From positions 1 to 24,504 of the forward strand of contig DATGQI010000220.1 in assembly GCA_035304285.1 (NCBI GenBank): DNA of 24,504 bases, read 5' to 3'. Of the stretch, positions 16,491 to 22,783 are shown one piece after another; position 1 is the first letter of the stretch, and each line of letters opens with the position of its first letter. The position numbers and the translations under genes were made by a program. The notes beneath the pieces were generated by a model. That model did no database searches. It saw nothing but the letters and a program-made list of their open reading frames with translations, and had not been told where the DNA came from. The stretch is from IDS-8 sp035304285. GTDB taxonomy: Bacteria; Pseudomonadota; Gammaproteobacteria; Steroidobacterales; Woeseiaceae.

Positions 16491-18371
16491 ATGTCGGACA
16501 GACTTAAAATCTCCCGGCGCGATTTCCTGAACGGAATCGCGCTCGGGGTTGCTGCGGGAAGCGCATTGTCGCCGCTGGATGCCCTGGCGAAAGCCTTGTC
16601 CAGCGGCGTCTATCCGCCGGCACTGACGGGGATGCGCGGCAACCATCCCGGTTCTTTCGAAGTGGCGCACGCGCTGTCATGGGCTGGCGTGAAGTGGCCG
16701 ATGCCGGCGCCACAGACCGACGACACCTACGATCTCGTCGTCGTCGGCGGCGGTATTTCCGGCTTGTCCGCGGCCTTTCTCTATCGCCAGCGCGTCGGTC
16801 GCGACGCGCGCATTCTCGTACTCGACAACCACGACGACTTCGGCGGCCATGCAAAGCGTAACGAGTTCGACGTCGGGGGTCGCAAGCTGATCTGTTACGG
16901 CGGCAGCCAGTCGATTGACGGGCCCGGCAACTATTCGGCAGCGGCCCGGAAGCTGCTCAGGGACATCTCGATCCACACCGAACGCTTCTACGAGTACTTC
17001 GACCAGGACTTCTACCGAAAGAACGAACTGGGCCGCGCGATCTGGTTCAGCAAGGAAGCCTACGGTGTGGACCGGTTGCTGCCGAACGTCATGCGTGGCT
17101 GGGACGGTGACGCCGCGGACGATATCGCAGCGACCGTCGACCGCTATCCTCTCCCGGAGGCGGCGCGACAGGCCCTGGCTGGGATCCTGATGGACGAGCG
17201 CGACCTGCTGCCGGAGCTTGATCGCGAGCAGAAGATCGCCCTGTTGCGCAGCATCAGCTATTCGACGTTCCTGCAGGTGCACGCGCAGATGCCACCGGAG
17301 GTGCCGGAGTTTTTTCGCGACTCCATCAAGGGGTTGTGGGGCGTCGGCTGGGACGCGCTTTCCGCTCTCGAAGCGTCGCGGATCGGGATGCCCGGTACGG
17401 AGGGGCTCGGCATCGGCCAGCTCGAGGGCGGCCCTCCCGAACGCGATGAGCCTTACATCTTTCACTTTCCCGACGGCAACGCGGGCGTCGCCAGGGCGCT
17501 CGTGCGCCAGTTAATTCCGGAAGCCGCGCCCGGCGAGACGATGGAAGACCTGGTGACGGCGAAAATACGCTACGAACTGCTCGACCAGGCGGGCGCGAAG
17601 TCCAGGATCCGCTTGAACAGCACGGCAGTGGACGTGCGCCACGCGGCGGACGGCAAGGCCGTCGACATTGCCTATGTCAGGGACGGGGAAGCGTATCGGG
17701 TGCGGGCGAAGCACGCTGTCCTGGCCTGCTACAACAACATTGTCCCGCACATCTGCAGCGAAGTGCCGCAGGAGCAGCGCGAAGCCATAGAGTATGCGAC
17801 CAAGGTTCCGCTCGTATATATAAGTGTCGCGCTACGGAACTGGCAGGCATTCGACAAGCTCGGGTACCACAGCATCTACGTACCCAAAGCGGACCTGATG
17901 CATTCCTTCGGCCTCGATTTTCCGGTCAGCATGGGCGACTACCGGTACCCGGCGGATCCGGAGCAGCCGGCGGTCATCCACGGCGGCTTCGTGCCCACAG
18001 TCCCGGACAGCGGCCTTTCCGCGCGCGAACAGCACGTGGCCGGACGGCGCAGGCTGTTCGAGATGAGCTTCGAGGATTTCGAGAGGGGGATATTGCGGCA
18101 GTTGGATGGCTCGCTTTCCGGAGGGGGCTTCGACGCGGAACGCGATATAGCGGCGATAACCGTGAACCGCTGGCCGCACGGTTACGCGTACGAGTATAAC
18201 GACTTCTCGGATCCTCCCGACTGGGGACGCAACAAGGGCCCACACATCGCCGGGCGCGCGCAGTTGGGGCGCATCTCGATCGCCAACTCTGACGCCTCGG
18301 CCTACGCCTACGTCGACGGCGCCATCGACGCCGCCCACCGCGCGGTAGAAGAACAGCTCGCGTATGGCTAA
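16491..18371 (+). CDS. Spermidine dehydrogenase-like FAD enzyme, Tat-exported
   Basis: ATG 16491 with GAGGGG just before it is preferred to GTG 16473. The 626-residue product opens with a Tat signal (SRRDFLNG at 8-15, then a hydrophobic stretch), a Rossmann FAD site YDLVVVGGGISGLSAA (~80-94) and the hallmark NHDDFGGHAKRNEF (~113-126). These, the length and the later segments (PKADLMHSFGLDFPVSMGDY; NRWPHGYAYEYND near the C-terminus) agree with bacterial spermidine dehydrogenase SpdH, a periplasmic flavoprotein that oxidises spermidine at the secondary amine. Other FAD/NAD(P)-binding oxidoreductases share the fold, so the substrate is inferred. It is preceded by 210 bases with no gene and followed by the antiporter gene after 46 bases. 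Confidence 0.82.
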   Translation: MSDRLKISRRDFLNGIALGVAAGSALSPLDALAKALSSGVYPPALTGMRGNHPGSFEVAHALSWAGVKWPMPAPQTDDTYDLVVVGGGISGLSAAFLYRQRVGRDARILVLDNHDDFGGHAKRNEFDVGGRKLICYGGSQSIDGPGNYSAAARKLLRDISIHTERFYEYFDQDFYRKNELGRAIWFSKEAYGVDRLLPNVMRGWDGDAADDIAATVDRYPLPEAARQALAGILMDERDLLPELDREQKIALLRSISYSTFLQVHAQMPPEVPEFFRDSIKGLWGVGWDALSALEASRIGMPGTEGLGIGQLEGGPPERDEPYIFHFPDGNAGVARALVRQLIPEAAPGETMEDLVTAKIRYELLDQAGAKSRIRLNSTAVDVRHAADGKAVDIAYVRDGEAYRVRAKHAVLACYNNIVPHICSEVPQEQREAIEYATKVPLVYISVALRNWQAFDKLGYHSIYVPKADLMHSFGLDFPVSMGDYRYPADPEQPAVIHGGFVPTVPDSGLSAREQHVAGRRRLFEMSFEDFERGILRQLDGSLSGGGFDAERDIAAITVNRWPHGYAYEYNDFSDPPDWGRNKGPHIAGRAQLGRISIANSDASAYAYVDGAIDAAHRAVEEQLAYG

Positions 18372-18378
18372 CGCGAGG

Positions 18379-18402
18379 CGGGCCCCGGGCGGGCTCCTAC
18401 GG
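18379..18402 (-). repeat. REP-like fragment between spdH-like and antiporter genes
   Basis: On the minus strand this reads CGTAGGAGCCCGCCCGGGGC and onward. GTAGGAGC followed by a G/C-rich block is the head of the short REP sequences frequent in Pseudomonas and Xanthomonad-like genomes. Only one short copy is here and its stem is poor, so the call is tentative. Confidence 0.3.
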
Positions 18403-18417
18403 CGCGCGGAATAACGC

Positions 18418-19779
18418 ATGGAACCGGGCTTTAGCTCCGTCATACCCACGCTCGTCGTTTTCGTCCTGGCAATCCTTACGCGCCGGCCGATCGAGTCCCT
18501 GGTAACCGGCGCGGTGGTCGGCCTCGCCATGATCCACGGGTCGGGATTCGTGACGGGCTTCGCCGAAACGTCGCTTCGCGTGATGACCGACGAGGACGTG
18601 GCCTGGGTAATCCTCGTCTGCGGCTTCATGGGCGGCCTGATCGCGGTGCTGATGCGTACCGGTGCGACCAGCGCGTTCACCGCGATCATGACGCGCTACG
18701 TGCGCTCCGAGAAAAGCGCGCTCTTTGCCACGTGGATCCTCGGCATATTCATGTTCGTCGACGACTATCTCAACTCGCTGGCTGTCGGTGCGGCGATGCG
18801 CGACGTGACAGACAAGTACAAGGTGTCGCGGGAAAAACTTGCCTACGTCGTAGATTCAACTGCCGCCCCCATCAGCGTCGTCATCCCGTTCTCCACCTGG
18901 GGCGCTTTTTTCGCCGGGCTGCTGGTAGCGAATGGCGTCGCGGCGGAGGGCGAAGGCCTCACCACCTACATTGCCGCTATTCCTTACATGCTGTACGCCT
19001 GGATCGCCGTACTGCTGGTGCCCGTCGTGATCGCGGGCTGGGTTCCGGCGCTCGGCGGCATGAAGGCCGCGGAAGTTCGTGCGAAAACGAAGAACCAGAT
19101 GGTGCCGCCGGATGCCCTGCACATCGACCAGGCGAACAAGTCCATCAAGCCTCACCCGGACGTCAAGCCGCGCGTGTCAATGTTTGTGCTGCCGATGTTC
19201 GCGCTCGTGTTCTTCACGCTGTACTTCGACAAGGACTTCCTCACCGGCATCTATATTACGCTCGGCGGTACCGCGCTGGTGATCCTGGGACTTCGTATAC
19301 TTGACCTGAACGATACCTTTGACGCGATCATCGACGGCTTCAAGACCATGATCGAGCCGCTCGGGGTTCTCGTGGCCGCGTTCATCCTCAAGGATGTCAA
19401 CGACGTGCTGCAGCTGCCCACTTACGTCGTAACCACGATGCAGCCGGTTTTGACGGCCGAAAGCCTGCCGGCGGTGATCTTTGCTTCGATGGGCCTCGTT
19501 TCGTTCATGACGGGGTCGAACTGGGGCGTGTTCGTTATCATCCTGCCGATCGTCGTGTCACTCGGGCAGAACCTCGGCACGGACATGGCACTGGTCGTTG
19601 GCGCAACTCTTTCCGCCAGCACCTTCGGAAGCCACGCCTGCTTTTACTCGGACGCGACGGTGCTAACGGCGCAGGCCACCGGCTGCACTGCCATGCAGCA
19701 TGCGCTGACGCAGATCCCGTACGCCCTGATTGCCGCCGTAATTGCCTTTGTCGGCTTCCTCCTACTCGGCTACGCATGA
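18418..19779 (+). CDS. NhaC-family Na+/H+ antiporter-like transporter
   Basis: The 453-residue integral membrane protein has about eleven to twelve hydrophobic segments and the NhaC-type motifs FMFVDDYLNSLAVGAAMRDVTDKYKVSREKLAY (~110-143) and TAAPISVVIPFSTWGAF in the next helix, plus the repeat half late in the protein (SFMTGSNWGVFVIILPIV, ATLSASTFGSHACFYSDATVL). Members exchange Na+ for H+, or organic substrates such as malate/lactate or amino acids for ions. The real substrate is not evident. It follows the spermidine dehydrogenase-like gene by 46 bases and precedes a secreted cupin by 31, so it could move a product or an ion linked to amine oxidation (inference). The RBS before ATG 18418 is weak (GGA). 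Confidence 0.85.
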   Translation: MEPGFSSVIPTLVVFVLAILTRRPIESLVTGAVVGLAMIHGSGFVTGFAETSLRVMTDEDVAWVILVCGFMGGLIAVLMRTGATSAFTAIMTRYVRSEKSALFATWILGIFMFVDDYLNSLAVGAAMRDVTDKYKVSREKLAYVVDSTAAPISVVIPFSTWGAFFAGLLVANGVAAEGEGLTTYIAAIPYMLYAWIAVLLVPVVIAGWVPALGGMKAAEVRAKTKNQMVPPDALHIDQANKSIKPHPDVKPRVSMFVLPMFALVFFTLYFDKDFLTGIYITLGGTALVILGLRILDLNDTFDAIIDGFKTMIEPLGVLVAAFILKDVNDVLQLPTYVVTTMQPVLTAESLPAVIFASMGLVSFMTGSNWGVFVIILPIVVSLGQNLGTDMALVVGATLSASTFGSHACFYSDATVLTAQATGCTAMQHALTQIPYALIAAVIAFVGFLLLGYA

Positions 19780-19810
19780 TCAAAGTTGTTGGTTTTCCCA
19801 GGAGAGGAAT

Positions 19811-20272
19811 GTGAAAAAAGTTCTACTGTCAGTTGCCTTACTCGGGGCCGGAATGGGTATCGGCGCCGTCCTCGCCGCGCATCACAGTCCCGAACACGAT
19901 GTCGTGCTGCCGGCGAAAATAAGCAAGGAAGACATGACCGGCACAATCTTCGAGCGTCCGGATACAATTACCCGCACCAGCGGCGGCAACACGATCCAGG
20001 ACGTCACATCCCTACTGAGCAGCGACAAGAAGTTTGCCTCCGGCATGTACAAGTCCGGCAAGGTCCGGTTCGAGGCGACGGAGCCATACGGGGTAGACGA
20101 GTTCATGTACTTCCTGGAAGGCGGCGTCAAGCTGACCTCCGCCGACGGCTCGGTACAGGTGATCAACGCCGGCGAAGCCGTCACCATCCCGAAGGAATGG
20201 ACCGGAGTGTGGGACACCGACGGCTACACGAAAATCTGGGTGATCTACTCCGAAGACGGCTCCGGCCTCTAG
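19811..20272 (+). CDS. Secreted small cupin, DUF861/EutQ-like
   Basis: The start is GTG 19811, with AGGAG at 19800-19804 six bases upstream; the longer frame from 19742 overlaps the antiporter gene. The 153-residue product has a signal peptide (KKVLLSVALLGAGMGIGAVLA, then AHHSP). The C-terminal half is a cupin of the DUF861 form: YGVDEFMYFLEGGVKL, then INAGEAVTIPKEWTGVWDTDGYTKIWVIY. Only some of the usual metal-binding histidines of cupins are seen, so metal-dependent catalysis is uncertain. Cytosolic relatives include EutQ and ureidoglycine-type enzymes; an exported copy may be a binding or processing protein. It probably shares a transcript with the antiporter. Function unknown. Confidence 0.78.
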   Translation: MKKVLLSVALLGAGMGIGAVLAAHHSPEHDVVLPAKISKEDMTGTIFERPDTITRTSGGNTIQDVTSLLSSDKKFASGMYKSGKVRFEATEPYGVDEFMYFLEGGVKLTSADGSVQVINAGEAVTIPKEWTGVWDTDGYTKIWVIYSEDGSGL

Positions 20273-20279
20273 ATCCGCC

Positions 20280-20359
20280 AAAAGGGGACAGATTTATTTT
20301 CTCCCGGCCGATCGCTCCGGGAGCGGGAGAAACGGGGGAAAATAAATCTGTCCCCTTTT
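20280..20359. repeat. Palindromic REP/MITE-like element
   Basis: Arms of 22 bases at 20280-20301 and 20338-20359 are perfect inverted repeats with core GGGGACAGATTTATTTT. The 36-base centre holds a second stem, CTCCCGG (20301-20307) with CCGGGAG (20317-20323), or an alternative pairing with CGGGAGA (20324-20330). From memory, the same core flanks RAYT/IS200-like (Y1) transposase genes in many gammaproteobacteria, so this is probably a non-autonomous mobile repeat. No transposase is in the window. It can also fold as a strong hairpin in RNA after the cupin gene and may end that transcript. Confidence 0.75.
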
Positions 20360-20377
20360 CCCTCTTTTCTTCGGGGG

Positions 20378-20406
20378 TGTAACGTTTTCCTTCGCCGGGC
20401 GCTATA
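20378..20406 (+). promoter_or_regulatory. Candidate ECF-type promoter
   Basis: TGTAACG at 20378-20384 followed, 17 bases after TGTAAC, by GCTATA at 20401-20406 resembles ECF sigma promoters with an AAC-type -35. It lies about 43 bases before the ATG of an operon that encodes an ECF sigma factor, so autoregulation is plausible. This is read by eye only. Confidence 0.4.
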
Positions 20407-20448
20407 AGAGGTAACAACCGCCTCGCCATCGCTCTTAAGGAAACGAAC

Positions 20449-21366
20449 ATGCCCCTGTTACGCCTTGTCATTGCCATTTTCGCCCTCCCGGCCACCGCCC
20501 TGGCGCAGGTGACGCCCGCCACCCTCCCCGGGGGCGCGGAGTGGTACCTGCACGCCGACCTCGAGGAGCTGCGCAACGCGAGTTCCGGCAAGCACATCTA
20601 TCAATGGCTGGAGGGGGAAGTATTCACCGACATCCGGGACGATTTGGGTATCGACCTCGGCAAGGAGGCAAGGTCGCTCACCGCGTTTTCCGACGCCTCG
20701 CTCGGCACGGTCATCGTCGTCGATGGAGCCATTGCGGAGTCGACGCGCGACAAGCTGCTTGAGCTGGCGGCGATCGATTCGAAGCTCGAGACCCTGAAGC
20801 ACGATGGCAAGACTTACTACCATGCGGAACGCAGTGAAGGGCGGTCGGGAAACGGCCGCTCGTTCGATGATCTGGAAAAGTCCGCGTACTTCAGCTTCGA
20901 CGTCAGGAACAAGCTCCTGATCGCCTCGGATCCCAACCAGATAAAGGCGCTGCTCGAGAGCGGTGGCCGCATGGCCGGTAACCAGGATCATCGCGGCGCG
21001 CTGCTCGTGTTGACGGCGGACAAGAGTTTCCTGCAGGCGGGCGCGCGCACTGCGAAGTTCGCCGATGAAGACGAGGAAAGCTGGAACTCCAACATCCTGC
21101 GCAACACCGAGCTGGTGGCGTTGCTGGTGTCGGACCGGGACGGGCTGATCGCTGTCGAGGCGCAGCTGGTTTCGCACGAGCCCACCATGGCGCAGTCGCT
21201 CGCCGGCATCATCAACGGGCTGGTCAGCCTGCAGTCACTGAATCCCGACCTCGACCCGCAGGTCCTGTCTCTCATCCAGAACACCAGGGTCGACGTCAAG
21301 GACAAGATTCTTTCCATCAACGCTGTTATCAATCCGCAGATGGTTGTCGATTTGCTCAACGATTGA
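20449..21366 (+). CDS. Exported protein of unknown function, first gene of ECF sigma operon
   Basis: The 305-residue product has a signal peptide (MPLLRLVIAIFALPATALAQ). The mature part begins GAEWYLHADLEELRNASSGKHIYQWLEGEV and continues with alternating strands and helices (GTVIVVDGAI, KTYYHAE, FDVRNKLLIASDPNQIKALLESGG, ALLVLTADKSF). This looks like the two-lobed layout of bacterial exported proteins in which a DLEELR-type opening is followed by values read out per residue, but I do not recognise a named family. Its stop overlaps the likely start of the sigma factor gene, so it is probably part of the signalling unit, perhaps a target or a periplasmic sensor (inference). A possible ECF promoter lies upstream. 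Confidence 0.78.
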   Translation: MPLLRLVIAIFALPATALAQVTPATLPGGAEWYLHADLEELRNASSGKHIYQWLEGEVFTDIRDDLGIDLGKEARSLTAFSDASLGTVIVVDGAIAESTRDKLLELAAIDSKLETLKHDGKTYYHAERSEGRSGNGRSFDDLEKSAYFSFDVRNKLLIASDPNQIKALLESGGRMAGNQDHRGALLVLTADKSFLQAGARTAKFADEDEESWNSNILRNTELVALLVSDRDGLIAVEAQLVSHEPTMAQSLAGIINGLVSLQSLNPDLDPQVLSLIQNTRVDVKDKILSINAVINPQMVVDLLND

Positions 21367-21935
21367 CGGCAGTGCCCACCGATGCCGAACTTGTCAGTCG
21401 CGCTCAGGAAGGCTCTGCCTCGGCGTTCGTACGGCTGGTGGAGCGTTACCAGGAGCGGCTTCTTCGGTTCCTCCTCACCCGCTGCGCCACGCGGGCGGAT
21501 GCCGAGGACGCGCTGCAGGACACGTTGGTCAAGGCTTTCCGTTACCTCGATACCTACAATCCGCGCTGGCAGTTCAGCACCTGGCTTTACCGGATCGCTC
21601 TGCGTAACGCGGCGAACAGCGCGTCCCGGAACCAGATGCGGGATGCAGTTGTCGATACAGAAGTCGCGGACGAGGCGCCGGGACTCCTGCAGGAGTGCAT
21701 ACGTGAGTCAGAGCGCGAGAACCTGTGGCTCACCGCGAAGCGGTTGTTGTCCGACGAGGTGTACGCGGCGATGTGGTTTCGCTACGCGGAGGACATGTCG
21801 GTGAAGGAAATCTCGAGAGCGCTCGGGCGCCCGCAAACCTGGACCAGGGTGTCGCTGCTGCGAGCGAGGAAGCGCATTGCCGCCGAATTGACGGACGAGG
21901 GCGCCAGTGGAAAAGAGAGCAAGGCGTATGGATAA
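21363..21935 (+). CDS. ECF-family RNA polymerase sigma factor
   Basis: The frame begins with TTG 21363 overlapping the previous TGA (TTGA), or with GTG 21372. The ~190-residue product has region 2 (FVRLVERYQERLLRFLLTRCATRADAEDALQDTLVKAFRYLDTYNPRWQFSTWLYRIALRNAAN) and region 4 with a helix-turn-helix (SVKEISRALGRPQTWTRVSLLRARKRI), and no region 1 or 3, as in ECF sigma factors. It should direct RNA polymerase to a small regulon, likely including its own operon. It is followed by a TM protein whose ATG overlaps its stop by 8 bases. The ECF subgroup is not assigned. Confidence 0.93.
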   Translation: MTAVPTDAELVSRAQEGSASAFVRLVERYQERLLRFLLTRCATRADAEDALQDTLVKAFRYLDTYNPRWQFSTWLYRIALRNAANSASRNQMRDAVVDTEVADEAPGLLQECIRESERENLWLTAKRLLSDEVYAAMWFRYAEDMSVKEISRALGRPQTWTRVSLLRARKRIAAELTDEGASGKESKAYG

Positions 21936-22338
21936 ACTCGAACGACGACTGCGGGACGACGCTTTGCAGATCCGCGCCGACGTGTCGCCGGACCTTGCGG
22001 TGCGCATTCAGGAATCGCTACGAAGCGCCCGTCCGATGCCGCAGGCTCGCCGCGAGTTCAGCTTGCCGCTGTGGCTGGCTGCGAGCGTCACCGGCGCTGC
22101 GGCAGCACTGGCGGTCATTATCCTGGTAAACGTTGGCGATATCGGCAAACCCCCTGAAGCTGCCGACAGCGCGCCTTATTCCGTTCCGCAGTACGTGAAC
22201 GAATTGCGTCACGAGCTTCCGCTGCGGGCGACTACCGCCGATCTCACCGCGCCTCTCGAGGAAGAAATGAAAAACCTTCGATCGGATCTCGAGCGCGCGC
22301 GCGAAAGGTTAGAACGGGACCTCGAATTCACTTTCTAA
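21928..22338 (+). CDS. Small single-TM protein, probable anti-sigma factor
   Basis: ATG 21928 lies inside the end of the sigma gene, giving 136 residues. Residues 1-45 are charged and helical (MDKLERRLRDDALQIRADVSPDLAVRIQESL), one TM segment follows (SLPLWLAASVTGAAAALAVIILVNV, ~46-70), and the last part is a periplasmic region ending in a charged coiled-coil stretch (EEEMKNLRSDLERARERLERDLEF). Gene order and topology suit an anti-sigma factor that holds the preceding sigma at the membrane. The zinc-type HxxxCxxC motif of many anti-sigma factors is absent, so the role is inferred from context. Confidence 0.7.
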   Translation: MDKLERRLRDDALQIRADVSPDLAVRIQESLRSARPMPQARREFSLPLWLAASVTGAAAALAVIILVNVGDIGKPPEAADSAPYSVPQYVNELRHELPLRATTADLTAPLEEEMKNLRSDLERARERLERDLEFTF

Positions 22339-22407
22339 GCGGCACAAAAGGGAAGCACGAAAAGGCGACGGCTCAATTTTTTTCTTCCAGGGTAAAAATA
22401 GTTCTTT

Positions 22408-22433
22408 GTCCGCCGCTTCGGCCACTCGGCCAG
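22408..22433 (-). other. tRNA-Ser-like D-arm fragment (not a tRNA gene)
   Basis: The minus strand reads CTGGCCGAGTGGCCGAAGCG then GCGGAC, matching the D-arm and start of the anticodon stem of bacterial tRNA-Ser with one base missing in the D stem. The following sequence (AAAGAACTATTTTT) has no anticodon loop or T arm, so it is at most a decayed tRNA piece. Confidence 0.35.
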
Positions 22434-22604
22434 CTGGTTTTATCTCCTTTCCGTTCAAAATCTTAGGTCCACCGCTTCACATGTTGAAATGCGGTCACAT
22501 AGTGGAAATCGGGAACTGAATCCACTATCCTCGGGCGTATTGAGTTCGCCGGCACAATCAAGCTTACGGCGGCCACGGAAGACCAGGGCACGGGGGTAAG
22601 AAAG

Positions 22605-22618
22605 GGGGACACGCACCA
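22605..22618 (+). repeat. REP-like half element, GGGGGACACGCACC
   Basis: The motif with its preceding AAGAAA resembles the second common variant of RAYT-associated repeats (a GGGGACACGCACC core). No inverted partner is seen within the gap, so it would be a lone half or chance. Confidence 0.3.
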
Positions 22619-22737
22619 GGCAAATGCTTGCACGCCTGATCTCTCACGAAGACAAAAGCACATCCAAAAAACCGCGAGCCGCTCAAAAAGCAGATGGCGA
22701 AGCAGGAGGACCCGGCGCAGGTTCTCGAGCTTTCCGC

Positions 22738-22767
22738 CGTCACAATAAATACGCGAACGTCACAATA
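22738..22767. promoter_or_regulatory. Tandem 10-bp direct repeat before coxB
   Basis: CGTCACAATA is at 22738-22747 and 22758-22767, exactly 20 bases apart start to start (two helical turns), ending 16 bases before the coxB ATG. The reverse strand TATTGTGACG contains TGTGA, as in CRP/FNR half-sites, but the copies are direct rather than inverted. An operator for oxidase control is possible. Confidence 0.4.
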
Positions 22768-22783
22768 GAAGGATGCGACAGGT

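Larger units (their letters stand above)
22339..22783. other. 445-base gene-free region upstream of coxB
   Basis: No convincing gene is present. Visible items are a T-run (22377-22383) without a clear stem; a tRNA-Ser-like fragment on the minus strand (22408-22433); an 8-bp inverted repeat ATAGTGGA/TCCACTAT (22499-22506, 22521-22528); a REP-like half GGGGGACACGCACC (22605-22618); and a tandem repeat next to coxB. The base mix is more AT-rich and less codon-like than its neighbours. It likely holds the coxB promoter, which I cannot place. Confidence 0.6.

Noticed and set aside
20302..20337. CRISPR array or riboswitch at the palindrome
   Set aside because: There are only two inverted arms, not several spaced direct repeats, and there is no aptamer-like layout. 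A mobile palindromic repeat explains it better.
22377..22383. Intrinsic terminator after the sigma operon
   Set aside because: There is a T-run but no convincing GC stem directly before it, so I did not call a terminator.
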